A DNA stretch of 41,888 nt from Hyphomicrobiaceae bacterium. Lineage in GTDB: Bacteria > Pseudomonadota > Alphaproteobacteria > Rhizobiales > Hyphomicrobiaceae. The notes beneath the pieces are model-generated. The model searched no databases. It was not told the origin of the DNA and saw only the letters and a program-made list of their open reading frames with translations. The position numbers and the translations under genes were made by a program. The DNA lies in assembly GCA_023384095.1 (NCBI GenBank), contig JAHDXT010000033.1, forward strand, positions 1 through 41,888. Direction: 5' to 3'. Shown piece after piece: positions 1-8,682 of the stretch (positions are counted from its first letter, which is position 1; each line of letters opens with the position of its first letter).

Positions 1-713
1 GCCTCGTCGGAGGCCCAGTTGAGCGCGAACGGCCCGCCGAAATAGCAGGGCTGGGTGCAAAGGTAAGGTGCGCAGCGCTCGAACAGGCCGGCGAAGATGC
101 CCGTCGTGCCGGCGAGCTGCTCGGGGAAGAAGAACGGCAGCCCGTTCTGGGTCACCAGGATGCCGCCCGGCTTGAGCGCCCGTTTGCAGTCCGCGAAGAA
201 CGCCGGCGTATGCAGCACCGCCGAGGGTCCGACGGGCTCGGAGCTGTCCACGATGATCGCGTCGAAGCGCTCCGCCGTCCCCGCCACGTACCGGAGGCCG
301 TCCGCAATCACGATATCGGCCCGCGGATCGTCGAACGCGCCGCCGGCGATCTGCGGATAGTGCTTCAGCGACAGTTCGATGATGCTGCGGTCGATCTCGC
401 ACAGCGTCGCCTTCTCGACAGAGGGATGTTTCAGCACCTCGCGCAGGACGCCGCCGTCGCCGCCGCCGACGACGAGCACGCGGCGCGGCCGGTCGAGCGC
501 CATCAGCGGCACATGTGCCATCATCTCGTGATAGATGAACTCGTCGCTGGTGGTGAGCTGAAAGATGCCGTCGAGAATGAGAACCGTGCCCCAGGTGGCG
601 TTCTCGAAAATGACGACGTGCTGGTGCTCCGTCTGAACCTCGTGCAGGACCTTGTCCGCCTCGAGGCGAACGCGCCAGTGCGGATGAAACGTCTCCTCGA
701 TCCAGCGCTTCAT
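1..713 (-). CDS. speE: Spermidine synthase (polyamine aminopropyltransferase), C-terminus cut by window edge
   Basis: Transfers the aminopropyl group of decarboxylated S-adenosylmethionine to putrescine to make spermidine in the cytoplasm. About 237 residues are visible, starting at the ATG 713-711 (MKRWIEETFHPHW). The sequence shows the family's nucleotide-binding glycine loop (VVGGGDGGVLREVLKHP), the following acidic CEID segment and the catalytic DSSEPVGPS segment. The latter has Glu where many family members have a second Asp; this variant is common in bacterial SpeE. The C-terminal part lies outside the window. The next gene upstream on the same strand encodes S-adenosylmethionine decarboxylase, which supplies the aminopropyl donor, so the two form a spermidine unit with about 130 nt between them. 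Recognition is by motif and order and is secure. Confidence 0.95.
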   Translation of the reverse strand, partial: MKRWIEETFHPHWRVRLEADKVLHEVQTEHQHVVIFENATWGTVLILDGIFQLTTSDEFIYHEMMAHVPLMALDRPRRVLVVGGGDGGVLREVLKHPSVEKATLCEIDRSIIELSLKHYPQIAGGAFDDPRADIVIADGLRYVAGTAERFDAIIVDSSEPVGPSAVLHTPAFFADCKRALKPGGILVTQNGLPFFFPEQLAGTTGIFAGLFERCAPYLCTQPCYFGGPFALNWASDE

Positions 714-842
714 CGGCCCGCCTCCATCACCCGCAGGTCCCCCGCCACACTACGCGTCCGCCGATGCGAAAACGAAGGAGGCGCGCACGGGTCTCAGCCG
801 ATACGCGCCTCCGGAACGGGGTCGATCGTTCGGGCATGGCTT

Positions 843-1418
843 TTACGCCGCCCGCCGCACCTTCTCCTGGCGATGCGGCGCCTGCCGATCGGAAGCGGCC
901 TTCCAGCTCATCTCCGCCAGCTCCTCGCCCCGCATGTGCTCCTTCACGACGACGTCGCGCGCCTCGAACGCGTGCTTCAGCACGTCGATCGTCAGGTGAG
1001 GCTTCGCGTCGCCGCACATGAACACGTCGAGCGCCGCATAATCGGCCTCGGGCCAGCTATGAATGCTGATGTGGCTCTCCGAGAGGACGGCCACGCCCGA
1101 AACCCCGCCGTTCGGCGTGAAGTGATGCAGGTGGATGTGCAGGAGCGTCGCCCCTGCCACATCCACGCACCGCTTCAAGGTACGCTCGATGTGCTTCAGG
1201 TCATCGAGCCTCTTCGCTCCGAAGAGGTCGATGATGAGATGGCTGCCGGCGTACCGGATGCCATCGCGTTCGATGAAGAAGTCCTTCCTGTCCTCGTGCG
1301 ACCCGCGCACTAGCTCGTCGATATGCGCACCGGGCGCAGTTCCAAAGTCTTCCTTTTGGGCGGTGCTTGAACGAGTCAAGTCCATCCCCAATTGGAAGAG
1401 GGTGTCGTCGTAGGCCAT
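843..1418 (-). CDS. speD: S-adenosylmethionine decarboxylase proenzyme
   Basis: Decarboxylates S-adenosylmethionine to give the aminopropyl donor for spermidine synthase. The 191-residue product contains the prokaryotic AdoMetDC self-processing motif LSESHISIHSWPE. By family knowledge the chain is cut between Glu114 and Ser115, and Ser115 becomes the pyruvoyl cofactor. His120 and Cys135 (DVFMCGDA) match the processing and catalytic residues. The N-terminus is roughly 50 residues longer than the short Thermotoga-type enzyme. The ATG at 1418-1416 has a good purine-rich ribosome site (GGGGAGGG) just upstream. It lies directly upstream of speE on the same strand. The short-form gene is also called speH in some genomes. 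Confidence 0.95.
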   Translation of the reverse strand: MAYDDTLFQLGMDLTRSSTAQKEDFGTAPGAHIDELVRGSHEDRKDFFIERDGIRYAGSHLIIDLFGAKRLDDLKHIERTLKRCVDVAGATLLHIHLHHFTPNGGVSGVAVLSESHISIHSWPEADYAALDVFMCGDAKPHLTIDVLKHAFEARDVVVKEHMRGEELAEMSWKAASDRQAPHRQEKVRRAA

Positions 1419-1721
1419 GCGACCCTCCCCAACCAGTAGACAGATGTGACCCGCCCGCTCCTTACCTTTAGGGTTTCAGGGGCTCCTTGACCTTTGGGGC
1501 AGGGGGACGAACGGAGGACCCCGATATGAGGCCTACTCCCCCCCCATGCAAGTGCAAAATTGCCCTGCCGGACAATTTTTTGCCGGGCGCATTAACGCAC
1601 TCTTAGAACAGCCGATTCGCCGCGCTGTCGTGCATGACTGTGCCGTCGGCGGGACGGTAGCCCGGCGCGGCGCTTTCCCGTATCTAATGACCGGACAGCC
1701 ACGAATCGAAATGAGCGCCTT
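1419..1721. other. Divergent intergenic region between speD and an enoyl-CoA hydratase gene
   Basis: This 303-nt stretch lies between speD (minus) and the enoyl-CoA hydratase gene (plus), so it should hold both promoters. The speD-proximal part has a tandem repeated motif described separately at 1457-1495. The rest contains a T-rich patch at about 1575-1582 flanked by CCGG-containing sequence, but no convincing sigma-70 boxes, no stable terminator and no plausible small gene. Confidence 0.5.
1457..1495 (-). promoter_or_regulatory. Candidate speD leader with tandem AAAGGT(C)AAGGAGC repeats
   Basis: Read on the minus strand, the speD leader contains AAAGGTCAAGGAGC (1495-1482) followed 25 nt later by TAAAGGTAAGGAGC (1470-1457). 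They lie about 40-80 nt upstream of the speD start codon. The segment between them is CCCTGAAACCC-like. The copies resemble ribosome-binding sites but are too far from the speD ATG, which has its own purine-rich site. A repeated leader motif before a polyamine gene suggests an RNA element responding to polyamines or S-adenosylmethionine, but that is inference. I could not match it to a known riboswitch by eye. Confidence 0.35.
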
Positions 1722-2516
<795 letters not shown>

Positions 2517-2555
2517 ATGGGTGTCCGTCACCCCTGATAAGGGCTGAATGTGTGT

Positions 2556-2710
2556 CCGTCATCCCGGACAAGGGAGCGAAGCGACCGCCGATCCGGGATC
2601 CAGCGCAAGAATCGTCCGGAGGACGCAGTAACATCGAGCCTTCGGCACTTCTGATACTGGATCCCGGATCTCCTCGCCGCTGAAGGGCGGCTCGTCGTCC
2701 GGGATGACGG
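2556..2710. repeat. 155-nt palindromic intergenic repeat (RIME-like)
   Basis: The outer arms are CCGTCATCCCGG (2556-2567) and CCGGGATGACGG (2699-2710). Nested inside are GATCCGGGATCCAG (2590-2603) and its exact reverse complement CTGGATCCCGGATC (2657-2670). The whole element can fold into a long cruciform or RNA hairpin. The CGTCAT...CCGGGATC pattern is typical of the dispersed palindromic repeats of Rhizobiales genomes. It lies between two co-directional fatty-acid-type genes, so it may stabilise or terminate the upstream transcript. It carries no coding sequence. Confidence 0.85.
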
Positions 2711-2746
2711 AAGGTAAGTGCGGACCCGAGCAGCAGGTTGAGGAAA

Positions 2747-3934
2747 ATGACAGAGCCGACGGCGACGCCCGTTGCCATCCCCATCGACCCCGAATGGCAG
2801 GAGATCCGCGAGGGCGTCCGCCGGATCTGCGAGGACTTCCCCAACGGCTACTGGGTGAAGCTCGACCACGAGGCGGCCTACCCGGCCGAGTTCGTCGATG
2901 CGCTGACCGCGGCCGGCTATCTCGCCGCGCTCATCCCGGAGGCGTACGGCGGCGCCGGCCTGCCCCTGAGCGCTGCCTGTGCCGTGCTCGAGACCATCCA
3001 CGAGCAGGGCTGCAATGCGGGTGCGTGCCACGCTCAGATGTACACGATGGGCACGCTCCTGCGGCACGGCTCGGAGGCACAGAAGCGCAAGTATCTCCCC
3101 GCCATCGCGTCGGGCGCCCTTCGCCTGCAGGCCTTCGGCGTGACGGAGCCGACCACCGGCAGCGACACCACGCAGCTCAAGACGCGGGCCGAGAGGAAGG
3201 GCGATCGTTACATCGTGACGGGCCAGAAGGTGTGGACCAGCCGCGCCATGCAGTCGGATCTCATGCTGCTGCTGGCGCGCACGGCCCCGGCGGACCGGGT
3301 GAGGAAGCGCTCGCAGGGGCTCTCCGTCTTCCTCGTCGACCTGCGCGAGGCGAAGGGCCGCGGCCTCGAGCTCGAGAAGATCGACGCGATGATCAACCAC
3401 AACACCTGCGAGGTGTTCATCGACAATCTCGAGGTGCCGGCGGAGAGCCTGATCGGCGAGGAGGGCCACGGCTTCCGCTATATCGTCGACAGCATGAATG
3501 CCGAGCGCATCCTGATCGCCGCGGAATGCCTGGGCGACGCGCGCTACTTCATCCGCCGCGCCGCCGAGTATGCGCGCGAGCGGGTCGTGTTCGGGCGGCC
3601 CATCGGGCAGAACCAGGGAATCCAGTTCCCGATCGCGCGGGCTCACGCGGAGACGGCGGCGGCCGAGCTGGTCGTCGCCAAGGCTGCGGCGCTGTTCGCG
3701 GCCGAGCGCGACTGCGGGGCGGAGGCCAACATGGGCAAGCTTCTCGCCTCCGAGGCCGCCTGGCATGCCGCGGAAGCCTGCATGCAGACCTTCGGCGGCT
3801 TCGCCTTCGCGCGCGAGTACGGGATCGAGCGGAAGTGGCGCGAGACGCGGCTCTACCAGACGGCGCCGATCTCGACCAATCTGATCCTCGCCTACGTCGC
3901 CCAGCACGTGCTCGGGCTGCCGCGCTCGTACTGA
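2747..3934 (+). CDS. Acyl-CoA dehydrogenase
   Basis: A flavoprotein that oxidises an acyl-CoA to the 2-enoyl-CoA. About 395 residues from the ATG at 2747; an in-frame TTG at 2738 is possible but has a worse context. Family signatures are seen: FGVTEPTTGSDTTQLKT in the middle beta domain, VFGRPIGQNQGIQFPIA, and TFGGFAFAREYGIERKWRETRLYQ near the end. At the usual C-terminal catalytic position the sequence has Gln371 (RLYQTAP) instead of Glu (YEG). Glu253 in MNAERILIAAE sits where isovaleryl-CoA and long-chain enzymes carry their base, so activity is probably retained. With the hydratase upstream it suggests breakdown of a branched or modified acyl-CoA. Confidence 0.92.
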   Translation: MTEPTATPVAIPIDPEWQEIREGVRRICEDFPNGYWVKLDHEAAYPAEFVDALTAAGYLAALIPEAYGGAGLPLSAACAVLETIHEQGCNAGACHAQMYTMGTLLRHGSEAQKRKYLPAIASGALRLQAFGVTEPTTGSDTTQLKTRAERKGDRYIVTGQKVWTSRAMQSDLMLLLARTAPADRVRKRSQGLSVFLVDLREAKGRGLELEKIDAMINHNTCEVFIDNLEVPAESLIGEEGHGFRYIVDSMNAERILIAAECLGDARYFIRRAAEYARERVVFGRPIGQNQGIQFPIARAHAETAAAELVVAKAAALFAAERDCGAEANMGKLLASEAAWHAAEACMQTFGGFAFAREYGIERKWRETRLYQTAPISTNLILAYVAQHVLGLPRSY

Positions 3935-4032
3935 GAGCGCCGGTCGGTCGCCTTGTTCGCCAAGCCGGTTCCGGTTAGGTTTTTCTGCCGCCGTTTCGCG
4001 GGATGACCAGCGCCCCGCCGGGAGATCAGCAC

Positions 4033-4983
4033 ATGCCGCAGCCGACCCGATTGCAGCGCCTCATCGTGGCGACCGACCTGTCGTCGCGCTCCGACCGGGC
4101 ATTCGACCGGGCCATCGCGCTCGCCCGGGCCAACGGCGCCCGTCTCACGGTGCTCCACGTCATCGCCGACGAGTTGCAGCCGGATTTCGCCGTAGCCCTC
4201 AAGGCACAGGCACGTGCGGCGCTGGAGAAACAGATCGCGCAGGCGCTGGCCGCCGGGCCCGTCGATGTCGACATCGCGGTCAAAGGAGGGCTCGACCAGG
4301 AAAAGGTGCTGCGGCAGGTGGCCGAGGGCGCGGCGCGCGGCGACATGTCCGTCGAGGTCCGCATCGAGGCTGGCAGCAACTACGACCTGATCAACGAGAC
4401 GGCGGCGCAAGCGGGCGCCGACCTCGTCATCTGCGGCGCGCACCACAAGCTGATGATCGGCGACGAGTGGCTCGGCTCGACCATGGACCGCGTGCTCCGC
4501 TTCGGCAGCCGGCCCGTTCTCATCGTCAAGTCGGTGCCGGCAGGGCCCTACGAGAGCATCGTCGTGGCCGTCGATTTCTCCGATCCCGCCGCCGAGGCGC
4601 TGGAGTTCGCCTTCGCCGCCTTCCCGGAGGCGGGATTCACGCTCGTCAACGCCGCCGAGAGCTCGCTGTCGGGCTTCCTGACCGGCGCGCAGGCCAGTCA
4701 GGACGCTCTCGACCGTCAGACGGAGGAGCTGCGGCGGTTCTCGGAAACGGTCAGGGCGCGCGCAGCGCCTGGCGCGGGCGATCGCGAGGTGACGCTCCTG
4801 GTCCGGCAGGGCTCGCCGGCGGATGTCCTGCGCCAGCACGTGACCGACCACGCCGCCGACCTGGTCGTGATCGGGACGCACGGCCGTACCGGGCTGCGGC
4901 GCGCCATCCTCGGCAGCGTGGCCGAGAGGGTCATTGCCACCCTGCCGTGCGATGTGCTGGCGGTGCGGCCGCAAGGCGCCTGA
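4033..4983 (+). CDS. Tandem universal stress protein (two UspA domains)
   Basis: About 316 residues with two UspA domains in tandem. The first runs from LIVATDLSSRSDRAFDRAIALA to CGAHHKLMIGDEWLGSTMDRVLRFGSRPVLIVK, the second from SIVVAVDFSDPAAEALEFAF to VIGTHGRTGLRRAILGSVAERVIATLPCDVLAVRP. The second domain keeps the G-x2-G-x9-G-S ATP-binding pattern; the first is less regular. The ATG at 4033 is preferred over the one at 4003 because a GGGAGA ribosome site lies 8 nt upstream. The cytoplasmic role is general stress tolerance; no specific partner can be inferred. It converges with the slipin gene with only 12 nt between the two stops. Confidence 0.9.
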   Translation: MPQPTRLQRLIVATDLSSRSDRAFDRAIALARANGARLTVLHVIADELQPDFAVALKAQARAALEKQIAQALAAGPVDVDIAVKGGLDQEKVLRQVAEGAARGDMSVEVRIEAGSNYDLINETAAQAGADLVICGAHHKLMIGDEWLGSTMDRVLRFGSRPVLIVKSVPAGPYESIVVAVDFSDPAAEALEFAFAAFPEAGFTLVNAAESSLSGFLTGAQASQDALDRQTEELRRFSETVRARAAPGAGDREVTLLVRQGSPADVLRQHVTDHAADLVVIGTHGRTGLRRAILGSVAERVIATLPCDVLAVRPQGA

Positions 4984-4995
4984 CGAGGCGCGCGC

Positions 4996-5769
4996 TTACT
5001 GCTCCTTCTCGCCCGGCCCCTTGCGGGACTGCGAGAACGCCGCCAGCAGGTCGATCGGCAGCGGAAACACGATCGTCGAGCTGCGCTCGCCGGCGATGTT
5101 GAGCAACGTGCTCAGGTAGCGCAACTGCAGCGCCGAAGGCGACTGCGCCAGGACGTCGCCGGCCTGCCGCAGCTTCTCGGACGCCTGCAACTCGCCTTCC
5201 GCGTCGATTACCTTGGCGCGGCGCAGGCGCTCGGCCTCCGCCTGCTTGGCGATGGCGCGGACCATCGTCTCGTTGAGATCGATGTGCTTCAGCTCCACGT
5301 TGGCGACCTTGATGCCCCAGGCGTCGGTCTGCTTGTCGAGGATCTCCTGGATCTGGCCGTTGATCTTCTCCCGCTCGGCGAGCATCTCGTCGAGCTCGTG
5401 CTGGCCGACCACGGAGCGCAGCGTCGTCTGCGCGAGCTGGCTGGTGGCGACGTCGAACTCCTCGACCTGGATCACCGCCCGCTCTGCATCGATCACCCGG
5501 TAATAGATGACGGCATTGACCCGCACCGAGACGTTGTCGCGCGAGATGACGTCCTGCGGCGGCACGTCGAGCACGCGGGTGCGCAGGTCGACGCGCACCA
5601 TCTGCTGAATGCCGGGGATGATGATGACGAGGCCCGGCCCCTTCACGCCCCAGAACCGACCGAGCGAGAACACCACGCCGCGCTCGTACTCGCGCAGGAT
5701 CTTGATGGCCGAGGCGGCGATCAGCACGACGATGATGATCGGCACCAGGCTGGTGAGCAGCGCGTCCAT
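4996..5769 (-). CDS. Slipin (SPFH/band 7 membrane protein)
   Basis: 257 residues. One membrane segment at about residues 5-24 ([18 protein letters not shown]) is followed by the SPFH domain beginning [21 protein letters not shown] and containing [21 protein letters not shown] helical, charged stretch follows ([23 protein letters not shown], split here only for reading), typical of stomatin/slipin oligomers. It is immediately downstream of the NfeD protease gene (17 nt gap, same strand), the classic slipin-NfeD operon. By family knowledge it forms membrane microdomain scaffolds, and its C-terminus is the likely substrate of the neighbouring protease. Confidence 0.95.
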   Translation of the reverse strand: MDALLTSLVPIIIVVLIAASAIKILREYERGVVFSLGRFWGVKGPGLVIIIPGIQQMVRVDLRTRVLDVPPQDVISRDNVSVRVNAVIYYRVIDAERAVIQVEEFDVATSQLAQTTLRSVVGQHELDEMLAEREKINGQIQEILDKQTDAWGIKVANVELKHIDLNETMVRAIAKQAEAERLRRAKVIDAEGELQASEKLRQAGDVLAQSPSALQLRYLSTLLNIAGERSSTIVFPLPIDLLAAFSQSRKGPGEKEQ

Positions 5770-5786
5770 TGGCGTATGTCCTCCCG

Positions 5787-7235
5787 TCAGCTTGCCTGTT
5801 TCACGGTCAGCGTCAGTCCGTCGAGGCCGGAGATCCGCACGCGGTCGCCGGGCGACAGCTCCGTGCCCGATCGTGCCGACCAGATCTCCCCGTGCACGTG
5901 CACCCGGCCGGCGTGACCTGACCACTCGACGACCTCGCCGATGCTGCCGATGAGCTGCTCGGCACCGGTGCGCACCTGCCGCCGCCGCGAGCCGAACGCC
6001 ATTCCGATCACGCCGATCACGATTGCGGCGCTGGCGATTGCGGCGCCGATCACGAGCGGCCTCGACACGCTGAAATCGATGTCGACCTGGCCCGGGTCGA
6101 ACAGGAACAGGCCGCCGAAGATGAAGGCCACGATTCCGCCGAGTCCCAGAACGCCGAACCCGGGCGAGAACGCCTCGCCGGCCATCAGCGCCAGGCCGAG
6201 CAGCAGCAGCGCCAGCCCGCCCAGATTGACCGGCAGCACGGTGAGCGCCGTCAGTCCGAGCACCAGACTGATGCCGCCGATCACACCTGGAAACAGCGTG
6301 CCGGGGTTCAGCAGCTCGAAGAGGATGCCGTAGACGCCGATGAGCAGCAGGATGAACGCCACGTTCGGGTCGGCGATGACCTGCAGCGCCTGCATCTGCC
6401 AGGTCGGCTCGAGCTCGATGATCCGACGGTCCCGCGTCGCCAGCGTCACGGAGCCGGCGCTCGTGGTCACGGTGCGGCCGTCGGCAGCGGCCAGCAGCTC
6501 CCGCAGGTCCGGAGCGATGAACTCGACGACGTTCTCCTTCACGGCTTGCGTGGCGGTCAGCGTGGCGCCCTCGCGCACGGCGCGCTCCGCCCAATCGGCG
6601 TTGCGGCCTCTGAGCTCCGCCAGACCTCTGAGATAGGCGATCGCATCGTTGAGGAGCTTGCGCTCGGCGGCGCCTGGCTGAGCCGGCTGATCCTTTTTGT
6701 CGGACTCCGGCGCCGGGCTGGATGGGGGCGTCGTGCCCGGAGCGCCGATCTGGATGGGCGTTGCGGCTCCGAGATGAGTTGCCGGCGCCATCGCGGCGAG
6801 GTGCGAGGCGTACATCAGATAGGTTCCGGCGCTGGCTGCGCGGGCGCCGCTCGGGGCGACATAGCCGACGATCGGTATCGGCGACGCGAGGATCGTCTGG
6901 ATCATCTCGCGCGTGGACGAGACGAGGCCGCCCGGCGTGTCGATGCGCATGACGATCAGGCTGGCGTTCTCGGCCCGGGCCCTCGCGACGCTCTTCTCGA
7001 GGTGATCGACGGCGGTGAAGCCGATGACGCCGTCGACGTCGAACACCACGACAGGGCCGCCGCTGACCTGCTGGCCGCTGCCCGGCTGGCCGAAGGCGAG
7101 CGCGAGGCTGGCGAATGCCGTGACGGATGCCAGCATCAGCAGCCGCACGCGACCAGCCGCTGGGGGCAGGACTCGCCGGCATAGCGGCGCGGACGCCAGG
7201 GTCCGCCACATTCCTCTGACCACGGCTCGAATCAT
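5787..7235 (-). CDS. NfeD-family membrane serine protease (ClpP-like domain plus NfeD tail)
   Basis: 482 residues. An N-terminal signal/anchor (about 30-48) is followed by a ClpP-class protease domain: [16 protein letters not shown], then [16 protein letters not shown] carrying the likely nucleophile Ser135, and a Lys in [10 protein letters not shown] (Lys193) matching the Ser-Lys dyad of the archaeal stomatin-specific protease. Four to six membrane segments follow ([28 protein letters not shown] onward), then a C-terminal NfeD OB-fold domain with [22 protein letters not shown]. The gene is the first of a two-gene unit with the slipin. The ATG at 7235 gives an arginine-rich N-terminus; a start further in cannot be excluded. 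Confidence 0.93.
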   Translation of the reverse strand: MIRAVVRGMWRTLASAPLCRRVLPPAAGRVRLLMLASVTAFASLALAFGQPGSGQQVSGGPVVVFDVDGVIGFTAVDHLEKSVARARAENASLIVMRIDTPGGLVSSTREMIQTILASPIPIVGYVAPSGARAASAGTYLMYASHLAAMAPATHLGAATPIQIGAPGTTPPSSPAPESDKKDQPAQPGAAERKLLNDAIAYLRGLAELRGRNADWAERAVREGATLTATQAVKENVVEFIAPDLRELLAAADGRTVTTSAGSVTLATRDRRIIELEPTWQMQALQVIADPNVAFILLLIGVYGILFELLNPGTLFPGVIGGISLVLGLTALTVLPVNLGGLALLLLGLALMAGEAFSPGFGVLGLGGIVAFIFGGLFLFDPGQVDIDFSVSRPLVIGAAIASAAIVIGVIGMAFGSRRRQVRTGAEQLIGSIGEVVEWSGHAGRVHVHGEIWSARSGTELSPGDRVRISGLDGLTLTVKQAS

Positions 7236-7336
7236 GCTCCCTCGATGGACACCCGTGCGTTCGGCTCTCAGCGGCGGTGTTGACGTTTCTGCGTGCTTCG
7301 GGTCTCTGAGATCCGCATCAGCAAAGGAAGCATAGC

Positions 7337-8266
7337 ATGAAGATCGCGATCATCGGCGCCGGCGCCATGGGCTCGGTCTACGCCGCGTTGCTCGCCAGCG
7401 GCGGCCACGAGGTGTGGGCCGTCGACACCTGGAAGGAGCATGTCGAGGCGATGCGCGAGAAGGGGTTGCGCGTGGAGGGCGCCTCCGGCGACCGGACGGT
7501 CAGGATCGGCGCCACGACCGATCCGGCCGACGTCCGCGACGCCGATCTCGTCATCATCGCGACGAAGGACGACGGAGTGACGGCTGCGGCCAGCGCCGCG
7601 CTCCAGATCGCGAGGCCCGACGCGCCGATCCTGACCATTCAGAACGGCCTCGGCAGCGCCGACAAGGTGGCCCGGATCGTCGGCTCCGACCGCATCATGA
7701 TGGGCGTCGTGGGCGGCTTCGGCGCCTCCATGAGGGGGCCGGGCCACGCGCACCACAACGGCATGGAGTTCCTGCGCCTCGGCGAGATGGACGGCGGCCT
7801 GACACCGCGGCTCGAGGCTGTCGCCGAGGCCTGGCGCGCGGGCGGCTTCAAGGTGTTGACCTTCGACGACATCCACAAAATGGTCTGGGAGAAGCTGATC
7901 TGCAATTGCACGTATTCGGGCCCGTGCGCATTGACCGGCCTCCGCGTCGGCGAGGTGCAGTCGAACCCGAGCGCGTGGAGCATCGCTGCGGCTTGCGCGC
8001 ATGAGGCTTATCAGGTCGCCCGCGCCAAGGGCATCAACCTCGACTTCGACGATCCGGTCGCCTACGTGCACGCTTTCGGCCAGAAGATCCACAATGCGCG
8101 GCCATCGATGCTGCTCGACCACCTCGCCCGCCGACCGGCGGAGGTCGACAACATCAACGGGGCCATTCCGCGCGAGGGGGCCAACGTCGGGATCGCGACG
8201 CCGGTCAACTCCGTCGTCGTGGCCTTGCTCAAGGCCAAGGAGGCCGGCTTCGCTTCGCGCGACTGA
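7337..8266 (+). CDS. 2-dehydropantoate 2-reductase family protein (PanE/ApbA-like)
   Basis: 309 residues with the N-terminal Rossmann motif IGAGAMGSVYAALLA and the family segments ATKDDGVTAA, IQNGLGSADKV and MVWEKLICNCTYSGPCAL. The last carries the lysine expected as the catalytic base. The C-terminal all-helical domain ends with PAEVDNINGAIPREGANVGIATPVN, where the conserved Glu/Asn-Gly signature is visible. Reduces ketopantoate to pantoate with NADPH if it is the true PanE. Paralogues of this family also act on other 2-oxo acids and no pantothenate gene is nearby, so the exact role is uncertain. Purine-rich sequence AAAGGAAG lies just before the ATG. Confidence 0.85.
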   Translation: MKIAIIGAGAMGSVYAALLASGGHEVWAVDTWKEHVEAMREKGLRVEGASGDRTVRIGATTDPADVRDADLVIIATKDDGVTAAASAALQIARPDAPILTIQNGLGSADKVARIVGSDRIMMGVVGGFGASMRGPGHAHHNGMEFLRLGEMDGGLTPRLEAVAEAWRAGGFKVLTFDDIHKMVWEKLICNCTYSGPCALTGLRVGEVQSNPSAWSIAAACAHEAYQVARAKGINLDFDDPVAYVHAFGQKIHNARPSMLLDHLARRPAEVDNINGAIPREGANVGIATPVNSVVVALLKAKEAGFASRD

Positions 8267-8447
8267 CCCCGCCCAGGCCCAGCCGTTGCGCGGGTCAGCC
8301 GCTCACCGGCCTTGCCGACCCTCGATGACGAAACGGGTGCAGTAGAAATCGCCTCGGATTCTTGAGGCTTGGGAGCTCGTGTTCAGCCAGGTTTCGCGGC
8401 AGGCCGCGCAGTGTCCGGCCTCGTCTTGCCCGCTGAAACGCTTCACA

Positions 8448-8480
8448 GATTTCCGCCTTCGCGGAAATGACGGATCGGGT
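8448..8480 (-). repeat. Palindromic repeat, copy 1 (CGTCAT-type, minus orientation)
   Basis: The core is a perfect hairpin, TTTCCGC (8450-8456), loop CTTC, GCGGAAA (8461-8467), followed by TGACGG. Read on the minus strand it begins CCGTCATTTCCGCGAAGGCGG, the common dispersed repeat of alphaproteobacteria. It faces the second copy at 8560. Confidence 0.7.
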
Positions 8481-8559
8481 GGGCGTTACGGTGTGGTGCC
8501 ATGCGGCCGCACACCTGTTTGGCGGCACCGATTCATTCCCATCCGCCCGCCCACACTCA

Positions 8560-8596
8560 CCGTCATACCCGCGCAGGCGGGTATCTGCGATCCGCC
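8560..8596 (+). repeat. Palindromic repeat, copy 2 (CGTCAT-type, plus orientation)
   Basis: The core is a perfect hairpin, ATACCCGC (8565-8572), loop GCAG, GCGGGTAT (8577-8584), preceded by CCGTC and followed by CTGCGATCCGCC. It is the same repeat family as copy 1 but in the other orientation and with compensating arm changes (TTTCCGC versus ATACCCGC), which suggests that the structure rather than the sequence is kept. Confidence 0.7.
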
Positions 8597-8682
8597 ACCA
8601 CTTTGCTTCGGCGGGACGGGGTTTGATGCCTTGATGCTCGCGAGCCAGTGGGACCCGGGCCTCCCGAATAGCCAATTTCATT

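Larger units (their letters stand above)
8267..8682. other. Convergent intergenic region with an inverted pair of palindromic repeats
   Basis: A 416-nt gap between the stops of the PanE-like gene (plus) and the FecR-domain gene (minus). No gene is supported. Its main content is two copies, in opposite orientation, of a short palindromic repeat (listed separately). Either copy could end transcription from the two converging genes. Confidence 0.6.

Noticed and set aside
4996-7209. A single 737-codon frame spanning the slipin gene and part of the NfeD gene
   Set aside because: Its first part is the out-of-frame reading of NfeD. The slipin starts at the ATG 5769 and the NfeD gene is in another frame.
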